A stretch of DNA of 64,000 nt from Planctomycetia bacterium (lineage in GTDB: Bacteria > Planctomycetota > Planctomycetia > Pirellulales > UBA1268): the NCBI GenBank assembly GCA_026401035.1, contig JAPLNR010000062.1, positions 78,925-142,924 of the forward strand, written 5' to 3'. The notes beneath the pieces are model-generated. The model had not been told where the DNA came from and searched no databases. It saw nothing but the letters and a program-made list of their open reading frames with translations. Of this stretch, positions 9,477-17,848 are shown piece by piece. Every line of letters starts with the position of its first letter. Position 1 is the first letter of the stretch. The position numbers were made by a program, and so were the translations under genes.

Positions 9477-9697
9477 ACGTAGGCGCCGAACGAGCCCACG
9501 AGCGTGAAGGGCATCGCGAGCATGATGATGATGCTGTAGAAGTAGCCGCGGGCGAGATTCATGCCTTCTGGATCGTTGGCCGAAACCGCATCCTTGCAGT
9601 TTGGGCAGCCAAACGCCGCGTCGGCCGAGAGCAGGACGATCGTCACCAGCAGCAGCCAGGCAACCCGCAACGCGGCACGTTTTCCCGAACCTGTCAT
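9419..9697 (-). CDS. Small exported membrane protein with CxxC motif
   Basis: This 92-residue protein has a signal-like helix (about 10-28), then C-P-N-C-K-D right after the likely cleavage site, and a membrane helix (about 50-72, FYSIIIMLAMPFTLVGSFGAYVW) with a basic C-terminus. The CPNC pair could bind a metal or act in thiol exchange. The context of SCO1 and DUF420 upstream suggests help in copper or haem-copper oxidase assembly, which is inference only. The ATG at 9697 lies 11 bases after the DUF420 stop. A longer reading of this frame reaching 10261 only reads across the DUF420 gene and is rejected. Confidence 0.65.
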   Translation of the reverse strand: MTGSGKRAALRVAWLLLVTIVLLSADAAFGCPNCKDAVSANDPEGMNLARGYFYSIIIMLAMPFTLVGSFGAYVWREMRRQKREGAPNPPLP

Positions 9698-9708
9698 GAC
9701 GCAGCCCC

Positions 9709-10227
9709 TTACTCCGCGGAAATCGACCCGGCCGAAGCGGTGTCCCCGGCCGTCCCCTCCATCATAGGTTCCGCGGGAGGTCCGGGGTAGGCATGGTAGA
9801 GCATCAGGTAGATGACAACACCCGTCACCGAGACATACAGCCAAATCGGCAGCGCGATCCTGCCCAGGCGGCGATGCGCTGCCCACCGGCCCCGCAACGC
9901 GAGCACGAACATTGAAATGGCCAGGACGGGCACGGTGACCGCCAGCAGGATGTGCGAGATCAGGATCGTGAAGTAGACCGTTCGCGCCGCCCCCTGCCCC
10001 GCGAACGGCACATGACCCACCAGGTAGTGATAGGTGAGGTAGCAGGCCAGGAAAACCGTGGAAACGAGGAAGGCCGCGACCATCGCGGCCCGGTGGGCCC
10101 GCCAGTTGCCACGGCGGATGAACACCCAGCCGGCGATCAGCAGCAGCGTGGCCAGTGCGTTGAGCACCGCGTTGGTCGTGGCCAGGGGATGAACGCCAAA
10201 GATCGTCGGGATGGAAACCGGTGGCAT
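9709..10227 (-). CDS. DUF420 membrane protein, oxidase-assembly type
   Basis: This 172-residue integral membrane protein has about four helices and the DUF420 pattern: NAVLNALATLLLIAGWVFIRR, then HR (residues 45-46), VFLACYLTYHY, ILISHILLAVTVPVLA, and a late helix ending in LYHAYP. The conserved histidines (HRAAM, YHY, SHI, YHA) are typical of the family. Members such as CtaM are linked to assembly of haem-copper oxidases. It shares one base with the SCO1 stop (TGATG); a GTG one codon upstream is an alternative start. The location beside SCO1 and the cox genes supports an assembly role. A second, more diverged copy lies at 60603-61133. Confidence 0.82.
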   Translation of the reverse strand: MPPVSIPTIFGVHPLATTNAVLNALATLLLIAGWVFIRRGNWRAHRAAMVAAFLVSTVFLACYLTYHYLVGHVPFAGQGAARTVYFTILISHILLAVTVPVLAISMFVLALRGRWAAHRRLGRIALPIWLYVSVTGVVIYLMLYHAYPGPPAEPMMEGTAGDTASAGSISAE

Positions 10228-10916
10228 CACGGAGCGGATTCCTTTGCTGGGGCTGCGTCATCCTCGGCGAGCACCTCCCGGATCAGTTTCTTGAGCAGAT
10301 CGACGCGGTCGGGCTGCAGCAGATGGTAACTGCCGCGGAGCCGGCCCTGCCTGTCGAAGACAACGCCGCGTTCGGAGTGCACGCCCACCTCGGCCGGCAG
10401 GAAAAATGAACTGTTGGCGACATCCTTGATAACGGCGATGTCACCGGTGAGAAACTTCCAGCGCTCGGGGTTCGCCTCGAACCGGTCGGCATACCGTCGC
10501 AGCACGTCGGGCGTGTCGTTCTCTGGGTCGCAGGTGAGGCTGACGGCGACAAAATCGGGAACGTCGATCTCGCGCAGGATGTCGGCGATCGCCTGGTTCT
10601 CGCGAAAGCACGGACCGGGGCAGTTCGCGAAGAAGATCGCCCCCAGCCAGACTTTGCCCGCGAGGCTCTCGGAATCGAACGGTTTCCCCTGCTGGTCGGT
10701 AAGCGCGAACGGCTTCGCCGGCGCCCCCGGCTCGACCCGCTCCGCCGCCGGCAGCGGCAACTCGGGCTGCTTTTCCACGAGCGGCCGATCGATCGCCCGC
10801 TCCGGCGTTTTTTGACAGCCGGCCGCGAGCAGAATCACGAAGCCTGCGACCAGAGCCAACAGACAAGGGCCAGGACGAACCACGGAGCTACAAACCTCGG
10901 GAGATCGAAATTTCAT
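10227..10916 (-). CDS. SCO1/SenC-type copper chaperone lipoprotein
   Basis: The 229-residue protein begins with a lipoprotein signal (VAGFVILLAAGC, Cys at about 34). A thioredoxin-fold domain follows, with the SCO motif F-F-A-N-C-P-G-P-C (CxxxC) and the distal histidine in V-H-S-E-R-G-V-V-F-D, the three ligands that bind copper in SCO1. SLTCDPENDTPDVL is the family's SVDPxxDTP segment. Such proteins deliver copper to, or reduce, the CuA site of oxidase subunit II, and a coxB gene lies in the same locus. It is separated from the cox genes by a repeat-filled gap of about 470 bases, so it may have its own promoter. Confidence 0.9.
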   Translation of the reverse strand: MKFRSPEVCSSVVRPGPCLLALVAGFVILLAAGCQKTPERAIDRPLVEKQPELPLPAAERVEPGAPAKPFALTDQQGKPFDSESLAGKVWLGAIFFANCPGPCFRENQAIADILREIDVPDFVAVSLTCDPENDTPDVLRRYADRFEANPERWKFLTGDIAVIKDVANSSFFLPAEVGVHSERGVVFDRQGRLRGSYHLLQPDRVDLLKKLIREVLAEDDAAPAKESAP

Positions 10917-10941
10917 AGGCTCGTCGAACTTCCACCAGTCC

Positions 10942-11236
10942 GCCTCCTCAGCATCAGGAGTCGCATGTGATGAATGTTATACGGCTCACACTTGAATCTT
11001 GCGAGTTTCGCTGGTCGGGGCTCCCCACGCCCCGTCGCCGGACGTTCGCTGCGGGCATCCTGCCCTGCGCTCACTCGATGCCGGCTGCGCTTACGGCATC
11101 CTGCCTTCGCTTGCCGCCAACGCCGGCTCCCGGGGCATGGACAACCCCTCCTTGACCCTCGTTCAGCAGGAGCAGCTCGTGCGCGAGCATCAAGTGTGAG
11201 TCGTATGAGTCCCAACGCTCCAGATGCTGAGGAGAC
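10942..11236. repeat. Inverted-repeat element in the 474-base gap between sco and coxD
   Basis: The gap 10917-11390 holds no convincing gene. Two conserved blocks occur at its left side and again, inverted, at its right side: GCCTCCTCAGCATCAGGAG at 10942-10960 pairs with 11218-11236 (17 of 19), and 10979-10995 pairs with 11190-11206 (16 of 17, core CTCACACTTGA exact). The spacers between blocks differ (18 versus 11 bases). The outer flanks to about 10917 and 11260 show weaker matching. The layout resembles a MITE or a long structured intergenic repeat. The interior (10996-11189) is GC-rich with no clear frame. Confidence 0.6.
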
Positions 11237-11309
11237 GGTCGGGGGAACGCGCAGGAGCCGCAGACAATTGCGACTCACGAGCGACTGGCCATTGTCCGAG
11301 AGCCTCCTG

Positions 11310-11359
11310 TAGCAATTTCCGCGGCGACGAGCATTTCACCGCCGGCTCACAATCCGGCC
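11310..11359 (+). repeat. Dispersed 50-base repeat, copy 1
   Basis: These 50 bases, starting TAGCAATTTCCGCGGC, match the reverse complement of 63951-64000 at 44 of 50 positions by eye. The repeat lies between the inverted-repeat element and the 3' end of coxD. No protein is encoded in a shared frame. It is a genome-dispersed intergenic repeat; its function is unknown. Confidence 0.6.
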
Positions 11360-11390
11360 CCAGAGCACCTCTCCGCAGCGTGATGAACTG

Positions 11391-11879
11391 CTAATGCGCC
11401 ACCGGGTCCGCCAGCAGTTTCGACTCCGCGGCCTGCTCGAGCAGGCGCACGTCCGACGGGCGAGCCATGTGGAGGGCGCGTTCCTGGGCCACCATGCGGT
11501 TCCGCAGGCCGATGTCCGGAATGAGCATGATCGCGAGGAAGATCGCCATCATCGCGGCGGGAATCGTGAGCACGTATTTCCAATTGGCCTCCCAAAAGAC
11601 GTGCATGAAGAAAACGACCACGAGCATCGCCTTCGTGCAGGAGACGGCCATCATGAACGCCCAGCCAACCTGCGGCTCGTTACGCCACGGCCAGTAGGGT
11701 GAGTAGGTGAAGAAGGAGAGCGTCGTCAGCCCGCAGAGGGCGAGAAACACGAGCATGTATTTTCCGATGCCGCCGTGGCCGTGGTCGTTCTCGCCGTGTG
11801 GGCCGTGGCCGTCGTCGTGCTCGGGGATGTCGCCCGGCCGCGTGATCGGGCCATGCGCCTGGGAATCGTGATCGCTCAT
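11391..11879 (-). CDS. coxD: Cytochrome c oxidase subunit IV-type protein
   Basis: This 162-residue protein has a histidine-rich soluble N-terminus (HDDGHGPHGENDHGHGG, about 21-37) and three membrane helices. It includes YMLVFLALCGLTTLSFFTYS, an AFMMAVSCTKAMLVVVFFMHV segment characteristic of the small COX4-type subunit (K-A-x-L-V-x-x-F-F-M-H), and VLTIPAAMMAIFLAIMLIPD. It should be an accessory subunit of the haem-copper oxidase encoded just upstream. The start at 11879 is chosen because the hydrophobic stretch further upstream overlaps coxC. It lies 47 bases after the coxC stop and is the last cox structural gene. Confidence 0.82.
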   Translation of the reverse strand: MSDHDSQAHGPITRPGDIPEHDDGHGPHGENDHGHGGIGKYMLVFLALCGLTTLSFFTYSPYWPWRNEPQVGWAFMMAVSCTKAMLVVVFFMHVFWEANWKYVLTIPAAMMAIFLAIMLIPDIGLRNRMVAQERALHMARPSDVRLLEQAAESKLLADPVAH

Positions 11880-11926
11880 GGAAAGCCTCGGAACAAATCG
11901 GATGAAATCAGAACAGGCGGTTTGAA

Positions 11927-12898
11927 TCAGAACAGGTAGAGCAGCGGGAAGAGAAAAATCCACACAAGATCGACGAAATGCCAGTAAAGACCGGCGTTTT
12001 CGATCATGCCGGCCCGCTTGGGCCCGAGATTATAGAGCAGCAGGATTGCGAACACGATCAGGCCGACGAGCACGTGGATGGCATGGAAGCCGGTCAGGAA
12101 AAAGTAGGTGCTGGCCCACATGTTGCCGCCCGGAATGACGGCCGGGAGTTTGAGCCAGGGAAAGGTGTCGTTGAGGCCGTGGCTGCCATGGCCCCCCGCC
12201 CCGCCATGGCTGTCGGTGCCCTCCGCGGGCAGCGGCATCACCTGGTCGGCGACGACGGCGAGGTCGAACGGCTGCTGATCGGGGCTCAGCACCATCTGCC
12301 GCACCTGTTTGAGCCGGCGGCGGGCCGAGACCTCGTCCGGGGTGAGCTTGTCTTCCGGCGTGTCGTCGAGTTCCTTCAGACGGTCGATCATCGCCGGCTC
12401 ACCGAGCCGAGCCCGCACGGCCGAGCCGTAGTAGAGGTCGGGCTTCTCGAAAACACGGCTGCGGGGCGACCACGGGTAGATGCCGTGGGAAAACTTCGCC
12501 TGGTATTCGTAGCCCTTCACGCCGAGGAACAGCGTGCCGAGCAGAAGCGTGGCGACCATCCAGAGTTTCGCGAGCCGCGGCTTGTTGGCCCGGGCCATCT
12601 CCAGTGCGAGCACGATTGTGACGCTGGAGCAGATCAGCACGAACGTGTTGAAGGCGCCGATCGGCTCGCTCAGGTGCACGTGGTGCGGCTTGGGCCAGAC
12701 GGCCGCCCCGAAGCGGAGCACAACGTAACTGCCAAGCAGCGCCGCGAAGAACATGATCTCCGTCGAAAGGAACAGCCACATGATGAGTTTGCCGCGGGTG
12801 AGCGGCAGACCGGGCTGGTATTGCAGGACGGGACCGTGGTGGCCGTGACCGTGATCGTCGGCGTGACCATGCGGGAGCGAGGCGGCGGAAGCGTTCAT
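11927..12898 (-). CDS. coxC: Cytochrome c oxidase subunit III with loop insertion
   Basis: This 323-residue protein has the subunit III core: [20 protein letters not shown] (about 35-55), helices to about 135, then [20 protein letters not shown] (about 250-270) and the last helix with [20 protein letters not shown]. It is longer than usual because about 110 hydrophilic residues (roughly 135-245, including a His/Gly run) lie between two helices. The short first part begins with a His-rich stretch ([13 protein letters not shown]). Subunit III stabilises the oxidase core. It lies between ctaB and coxD on the same strand. Confidence 0.92.
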   Translation of the reverse strand: MNASAASLPHGHADDHGHGHHGPVLQYQPGLPLTRGKLIMWLFLSTEIMFFAALLGSYVVLRFGAAVWPKPHHVHLSEPIGAFNTFVLICSSVTIVLALEMARANKPRLAKLWMVATLLLGTLFLGVKGYEYQAKFSHGIYPWSPRSRVFEKPDLYYGSAVRARLGEPAMIDRLKELDDTPEDKLTPDEVSARRRLKQVRQMVLSPDQQPFDLAVVADQVMPLPAEGTDSHGGAGGHGSHGLNDTFPWLKLPAVIPGGNMWASTYFFLTGFHAIHVLVGLIVFAILLLYNLGPKRAGMIENAGLYWHFVDLVWIFLFPLLYLF

Positions 12899-12928
12899 GG
12901 GCGTTTCAGGACCGAGGGCTGGAGGAAT

Positions 12929-13930
12929 CTAACGGGGCTGGCCAAACACGACCGCGGCCGTGAGCAGGGCCAGGAGGACACCGAGCGAAACGAGCAGCAG
13001 CGTGCGGGCCGAGGCGTCGTCGCGGCGGACGGCGAACCGGATCGAGGCACCACAATAAACGATTGCCGCGACCGCCGCTGCCAGAAACAGCCGGATGCTG
13101 CCGGAGGGAACCGCAAGCACGAGGCTTACCGGTACCATCGCCAGGGCCGCCGCGAGCGCCTGTCCCGAGGCCCGCAGGCCGCTGGGATCGTCGACGGTGA
13201 GCATTCGCAGGCCGGCCCGGGCATATTGCCCGCGGTAGAGCCAGGCGATCGCCATGAAGTGGGGAAACTGCCAGAGATAGAGCACCGTCGCCAACGCCGC
13301 CGCGGTGAGCGTGCCGGAGGCATCGCCGCCGGCGAACCGGGCCGGTCCGTCGGCCGCGAGCCAGCCGATGCCCACTGGCAATGCCCCGGCGACGGCGCCG
13401 ACGGCCGTGTTGAGCGGCGAGCGTTTCTTCATCGGCGTGTAGACGAGCACGTAGAGAAGCCAGGTGGCCACGGCGGCGGCAGCCGGCGGCCAGCCCCTGG
13501 CGAGCGAACCCGCCGAGAGCACGATCGTGGCCGCCCCGGCCCCGAGCAGCACGGCCGTCAGCACGGCAGCCGTGAAGACCGTCATTCTGCCGGCCGCGAT
13601 CGGTCGGCGGGCCGTGCGGGGCATCAGGCGGTCGGTGTCGCGCTCGAGAATCTGGTTGGCGATGCTGGAACTGGCGGCGACGAGCGCCGTACCCACGAGC
13701 AGCCAGAGCAGTTGCCCCAGATGCGCGGGGCGTCCGGCCGTCAGCCACATGGCCGTGACGACCGTCGCGAGAACCATGATCGCGATCCGCGGCCGAACCA
13801 GTTGCGAGATGTCGGTCGAGAGGGAGGCGAGGGCCTCCACGGCTGGGCCGTCGCCGGCTGCTGGCGAGGCGACGGCGACCGCGGGCAATGCCTGTCGGAT
13901 CGCGCCGGAGCGGGAATCGAGCGGCGTCAT
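12929..13930 (-). CDS. ctaB: Haem O synthase (protohaem IX farnesyltransferase)
   Basis: This 333-residue polytopic UbiA-family protein attaches farnesyl to haem b to make haem O. The first aspartate-rich motif is seen as ANQILERDTDRLMPRTARRP (about residues 88-107), followed by YTPMKKRSPLNTAVGAVAGA and LWQFPHFMAIAWLYRGQYARAG, all hallmark segments of the family. The ATG at 13930 overlaps the ctaA stop as ATGA, so haem A and haem O synthases are translationally coupled. It lies between the catalytic subunit gene and coxC, and supplies the haem precursor for the A-type oxidase. Confidence 0.95.
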   Translation of the reverse strand: MTPLDSRSGAIRQALPAVAVASPAAGDGPAVEALASLSTDISQLVRPRIAIMVLATVVTAMWLTAGRPAHLGQLLWLLVGTALVAASSSIANQILERDTDRLMPRTARRPIAAGRMTVFTAAVLTAVLLGAGAATIVLSAGSLARGWPPAAAAVATWLLYVLVYTPMKKRSPLNTAVGAVAGALPVGIGWLAADGPARFAGGDASGTLTAAALATVLYLWQFPHFMAIAWLYRGQYARAGLRMLTVDDPSGLRASGQALAAALAMVPVSLVLAVPSGSIRLFLAAAVAAIVYCGASIRFAVRRDDASARTLLLVSLGVLLALLTAAVVFGQPR

Positions 13931-14940
13931 GCGTAGGCCCTTTCCGGCCGGCCGTCGCGCGGAGGCCGCGGCTGCAGGGCAACACGCGTTCCGCGGCCGG
14001 CAAACAACCCCGTCGCGATCGCCAGCGCCACGGCTACGCCGAGAATCAGCATGCCGAGCACCACGTGGCCGGTGATCACGGCCGCACCGCCCGCGCTGCG
14101 GGCAGCGAGCGGCTCGGAAGGCATCCATGCGGCCGGCAGCCAGCCCGAGGGGATTCCCCAGGAGACGAACCACGCGCCAATGCCGAGGGCGACCTGACAG
14201 CAGACGAGTCCGGCGATCGCCAGCGACCAGCGCCGCGCCCCCGGGGAGGCCTGGCCGCGACAGCAGACGGCGGCGGCAAACGCCAGTGCCATGACGGCCA
14301 CGGCGCCGAAGACATGGATCGCGACGAGCCACCGAAACGTCGCTGGTGCGACCGTCGCCACGTCGAGATGCCGCAACTGCGCACCCGCGACGAGCTGCAC
14401 GTATGCGGCCCCGAGCAGGCCAAGCGACACCCGTGATTCGATGGACGGACCGGTCGCCGCCGACGTGCCGTTCCGGCCGGTGAGGGCCGCGATCGCAACG
14501 GCCACGGCGAAGAACAGCGGGCCCGTGCAGGCATGGACCTTGGCGACAGTCTTGTCGTCGAGCAGCACCCGGGCCCCGCCGAGCAGCCCCTGCAGGACGA
14601 CCAGGAGCACCGCCGCGACGACGAGCCCTCGCACGGTGCTCTTCAGTGACGCCTCTTTGGGCGACTGCAGCCAGACGACGGCGGCGAGTGCGAGCGTGAT
14701 CAGGCCGACCAGCGCGCCGAGCAGCCGGTGGCCGTGCTCGAGAAACAGGTCCCACGGCCCCCAGAACCACTCGGCGAAGGGAAACAGAAACATGTTGTGG
14801 CCATACGTCGCCGGCCAGTCGGGCACCGCCATCGCCGCGTCGTAGGTCGTCACGAGCGCCCCGAAACAGAGCAGCACCGCCGTCGCCCCGACGAGCAGGC
14901 AGGCGACGAGATGGGGCACGTTGAGGGAGCGATGGATCAT
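13927..14940 (-). CDS. ctaA: Haem A synthase
   Basis: This 337-residue, eight-helix COX15/CtaA-type protein converts haem O to haem A. Visible marks are TTYDAAMAVPDWPATYG near the N-terminus, the ligand histidine in LFLEHGHRLLGALVGL, VVLQGLLGGARVLL, and HACTGPLFFAVAVAIAAL, with a second set of helices and histidines in the C-terminal half (AIHVFGAVAVMALA, ITGHVVLGMLILG). The ATG at 14940 places the first helix at about residue 12; a start 40 codons further upstream reads through a dispersed repeat and is rejected. It overlaps ctaB by four bases. Confidence 0.9.
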   Translation of the reverse strand: MIHRSLNVPHLVACLLVGATAVLLCFGALVTTYDAAMAVPDWPATYGHNMFLFPFAEWFWGPWDLFLEHGHRLLGALVGLITLALAAVVWLQSPKEASLKSTVRGLVVAAVLLVVLQGLLGGARVLLDDKTVAKVHACTGPLFFAVAVAIAALTGRNGTSAATGPSIESRVSLGLLGAAYVQLVAGAQLRHLDVATVAPATFRWLVAIHVFGAVAVMALAFAAAVCCRGQASPGARRWSLAIAGLVCCQVALGIGAWFVSWGIPSGWLPAAWMPSEPLAARSAGGAAVITGHVVLGMLILGVAVALAIATGLFAGRGTRVALQPRPPRDGRPERAYA

Positions 14941-14995
14941 GGACGGGCAGTCTGCCTGAACGCCGAGGTTTTCAGAACGAGTTCGGAAAGGCGAA

Positions 14996-15096
14996 GGGAT
15001 CGGCTGAAGCTCGACGAGCGTTGGAGATTTCGCCCGCTCGGGGCTGGAATCGCCACACACGGTCCCGCGAAATATCCCCGCGAGGAGACTTCTGCC
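14996..15096 (-). repeat. Dispersed ~100-base repeat, copy B
   Basis: Read on the minus strand, these 101 bases match 32538-32639 on the plus strand over their whole length, with an identity I judge near 75-80 percent and exact blocks such as GGCAGAAGTC, TCGAGCTTC and GCCGATCCC. It fills most of the gap between the coxA stop and the ctaA start, in the direction of transcription. No signal for a gene is present. It could be a structured RNA element or a small mobile repeat. Confidence 0.6.
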
Positions 15097-15153
15097 GATC
15101 CCTGAGCCGGGTTGGGCTACCAGGCGTATCGATTCGCATTCAGGGAAATCCTG

Positions 15154-16977
15154 CTAGTGAGCGGCGCCAGCAGCGGCCAACGCTGCGGCGTTCGGCGGAT
15201 CGGTCTGCATCAGGTGATCCTTCTCCATGCCCGGCACCGAATACTCGTAGGGACCGCGGTACACCACCGGCTGGAAGTCGAAATTGCCGTGGCCCGGCGG
15301 ACTCGGGGCCGTCCACTCGAGCGTGTTGGCATTCCACGGATTCCGGCCCGCCACGGGACCGAAGAACATGCTCCAGAAGAAGTTGACCGCGAAGATGATC
15401 TGCGAGGCGACCATCCCGATCGCGCACCAGGTCATGAAGGCGTTCAGCGGTTGCAGGTGATGAAACGTCTCGTAGTGGTAGGCGTCGGCCAGCCGCCGCG
15501 GAAACCCGACGGCACCGAGAATGTGCATCGTGAAGAAGGTGCCGTTCATGAAGACGAACGTCAGGAAGAAATGCGCCTTGCCCCAAAATTCGTTCATCGT
15601 GCGGCCGAACATCTTCGGGAACCAATAATAGATGCCCGCCCACACGCCCATCGCGGTGCCCGCGAAGAGCACGTAGTGAAAGTGCGCCACGATGAAGTAG
15701 GTGTCGTGGATGAAGATGTCGACCGGCGTGGCGGCCATGAAGATGCCCGAGAGGCCGCCGATGATGAACATCGACACGAACGACAACGCGAAGAGCATCG
15801 CCGTCGTGAACTGGATCTTGCCGCCCCAGACGGTGCCGAGCCAATTGAAGGTTTTCACGGCGCTGGGCAGGGCGATCATCATTGTCGACACCATGAAGGT
15901 GATGCCGAGGGCGGGGTTCATGCCCGAGATGAACATGTGGTGGCCCCAGACGATGAAGCCGAGCCCTGCGATGCCGGCGATCGAGTAGACCATCGGCCGG
16001 TAGCCGAAGAGCGGCTTTCGGGCAAACGTGGTCATGATGTCGCTCACCATGCCCATCGCCGGCAGGATCATGATGTAGACCGCCGGATGGCTGTAGAACC
16101 AGAAGAGATGCTGCCAGAGGAGCGGCTGGCCGCCACCGGTGGCCTGCATCGCGTTATTGACGATGTTGCCCTCGGGGGAGAAGAAGCCCGTACCGAGCGT
16201 GCGGTCGGCCAACTGCATGAAGCCGGCGGCCGTGAGCACCGGCAGCGCGAAGGCCTGCAGGATGGCGGTGATGAACATCGCCCAGATCGTCATCGGCAGG
16301 CGGAACATGGTCATGCCCGGAGCCCGCATGAGGATGATCGTCGTCATATAGTTGACGCTGCCGAGCATCGACGAAACGCCCACCATCGTCAGCCCGATGA
16401 GCCAGAGCGTCTGCCCCCAGCCGGCACCGGGCGAGGAGGCGACGTTGGTCGAGAGCGTCGGGTAACTCGTCCAGCCGCTGGAGGCGGCGCCACCCTCGAC
16501 GAAGAAGCTCGCACCGAAGGCGAAGAACGCCGGCCACATGAACCAGTAGGAGAGCATGTTGAGCGTGGGAAAGGCCATGTCGTCGGCCCCGATCATCAAC
16601 GGAATCAGGAAGTTTCCGAAGGCGCCCGCGAGGATCGGAATGATCACCAGGAAGATCATCACGGTGGCGTGCATCGTGAAGAGCATCGTGTAGAACTCGG
16701 GGGCCATCTGGCCGCCCTGCTGGGCGAACAACTTGCCGAGCACCGGCACGTCGGACCACGGCCAGGCGATCTGCCAGCGGACGGCGAGCGCGAGGAGGCC
16801 GCCGATCAGAAACCAGACCAGCGTCGAGAAGAGGAACTGCAGGCCGATGACCTTGTGGTCCTTCGAGAAGACATAGGTCGACAGAAACTCGGCGATCGGT
16901 CGCGGCTTTCGGGCCGGCCTGCCGAGACCGGTGGCCGTGGGCTGGGTGAGCGTGGGCGAGGTGGTGGCAAGGCTCAT
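15154..16977 (-). CDS. coxA: Cytochrome c oxidase subunit I (type A2 haem-copper oxidase)
   Basis: This is the 607-residue catalytic subunit with twelve core helices. Metal ligands are visible: MLFTMHATVMIF (haem a), FWFYSHPAVYIMILPAMG (CuB His and cross-linked Tyr), WGHHMFISGM (CuB HH pair), and YFIVAHFHYVLFAGT (haem a3 and a histidines). The D-channel glutamate of HPEVY is absent; instead YSHPAVY is present, the tyrosine-serine signature of type A2 oxidases. The enzyme reduces oxygen to water and pumps protons. AAGGAG lies upstream of the ATG at 16977. It follows coxB after 28 bases. Confidence 0.96.
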   Translation of the reverse strand: MSLATTSPTLTQPTATGLGRPARKPRPIAEFLSTYVFSKDHKVIGLQFLFSTLVWFLIGGLLALAVRWQIAWPWSDVPVLGKLFAQQGGQMAPEFYTMLFTMHATVMIFLVIIPILAGAFGNFLIPLMIGADDMAFPTLNMLSYWFMWPAFFAFGASFFVEGGAASSGWTSYPTLSTNVASSPGAGWGQTLWLIGLTMVGVSSMLGSVNYMTTIILMRAPGMTMFRLPMTIWAMFITAILQAFALPVLTAAGFMQLADRTLGTGFFSPEGNIVNNAMQATGGGQPLLWQHLFWFYSHPAVYIMILPAMGMVSDIMTTFARKPLFGYRPMVYSIAGIAGLGFIVWGHHMFISGMNPALGITFMVSTMMIALPSAVKTFNWLGTVWGGKIQFTTAMLFALSFVSMFIIGGLSGIFMAATPVDIFIHDTYFIVAHFHYVLFAGTAMGVWAGIYYWFPKMFGRTMNEFWGKAHFFLTFVFMNGTFFTMHILGAVGFPRRLADAYHYETFHHLQPLNAFMTWCAIGMVASQIIFAVNFFWSMFFGPVAGRNPWNANTLEWTAPSPPGHGNFDFQPVVYRGPYEYSVPGMEKDHLMQTDPPNAAALAAAGAAH

Positions 16978-17005
16978 GGGAAAATTCTCCTTCGTACGGC
17001 GTTGA

Positions 17006-17806
17006 TCAATTTTGGGCGACCGCTTCGGCCGGTTCGGGCTCGGGCTGCGTCGCCTCCTGCCGGGCGTACATCGTCTCGAGCCAGCGGTCGAAATCCTCGC
17101 GCGACTCGATCGTGATCCGCCCCTTCATCTTGTAGTGGCCCCAGCCGCAGAGCTCGGCACAGACGATGTCGAACTGTCCGGTTTCAGTGGCCTTGAACCA
17201 GACCGGGATCTTCATGCCCGGCACGGCGTCCTGCTTGATCCGCAGATTGGGCAGGAAGAAGCTGTGCAGCACGTCCATGCTCTTGAGCTGTACGAGGACG
17301 TCTTCGTCGACGGGCACGTGCAGGTCGTTCACGAGGAAGAGATCGTCGCCCGTGCCGAGCGTGCCGTCGCGGCCGGGGTACCGCAGCCGCCACTCGAACT
17401 GTCGCGCGACCACCTCCACCGTAGGGGCCATCACGGGACGCCGCATCTTGACGTCGGCCCAGGTGTTCATCTGGTAGATCGCCAGGAAGAGGAGCGTGGC
17501 CGCGGGCACGATCGTCCAGACCACCTCGAGCGTGTGACTGCCATGGATGTAGGTGGCCGGTCGCGAATTCTTGGCGGCGTCGTACTTCCAGAGAAACCAG
17601 AAGAGCGCCACCTCCGTGGCGATGAAGACGACGCCCGTGAGCGCCAGGATGAAATAGAACAGGCTGTCGATCGCCTGGCCGTGCTCCGACACGTCCTTTG
17701 GCAGCCAAACGTCGATCGCGGGCGCGATGGCGAACGTCGCCACGCCGAGCACGGGCACGGCGAGAAACAACAGGCTCCAGAAGATTCCTGACAAACGGCT
17801 GCCCAC
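17006..17806 (-). CDS. coxB: Cytochrome c oxidase subunit II (CuA)
   Basis: This 266-residue protein has two membrane helices (about 10-32 and 48-75), the quinol/cytochrome-oxidase signature HTLEVVWTIVPAATLLFLA, and a cupredoxin domain ending with the CuA site DIVCAELCGWGHYKM (two Cys, His, Met, plus DVLHSFF His earlier). CuA takes electrons from a cytochrome c or cupredoxin. No haem c domain is fused at the C-terminus, so the electron donor must be separate; the dihaem cytochrome c encoded just upstream is the obvious candidate. The start codon is GTG at 17806, supported by AGAGGAG nine bases upstream. Confidence 0.95.
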   Translation of the reverse strand: MGSRLSGIFWSLLFLAVPVLGVATFAIAPAIDVWLPKDVSEHGQAIDSLFYFILALTGVVFIATEVALFWFLWKYDAAKNSRPATYIHGSHTLEVVWTIVPAATLLFLAIYQMNTWADVKMRRPVMAPTVEVVARQFEWRLRYPGRDGTLGTGDDLFLVNDLHVPVDEDVLVQLKSMDVLHSFFLPNLRIKQDAVPGMKIPVWFKATETGQFDIVCAELCGWGHYKMKGRITIESREDFDRWLETMYARQEATQPEPEPAEAVAQN

Positions 17807-17848
17807 GACGATGATCTCCTCTGAAAATCTGTTTGCTGGTGGCGGTGC

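Noticed and set aside
10967..11312. Short plus-strand frames (60-110 codons) in the sco-coxD gap
   Set aside because: They lie across the inverted-repeat element, lack ribosome-binding sites and show no motif.
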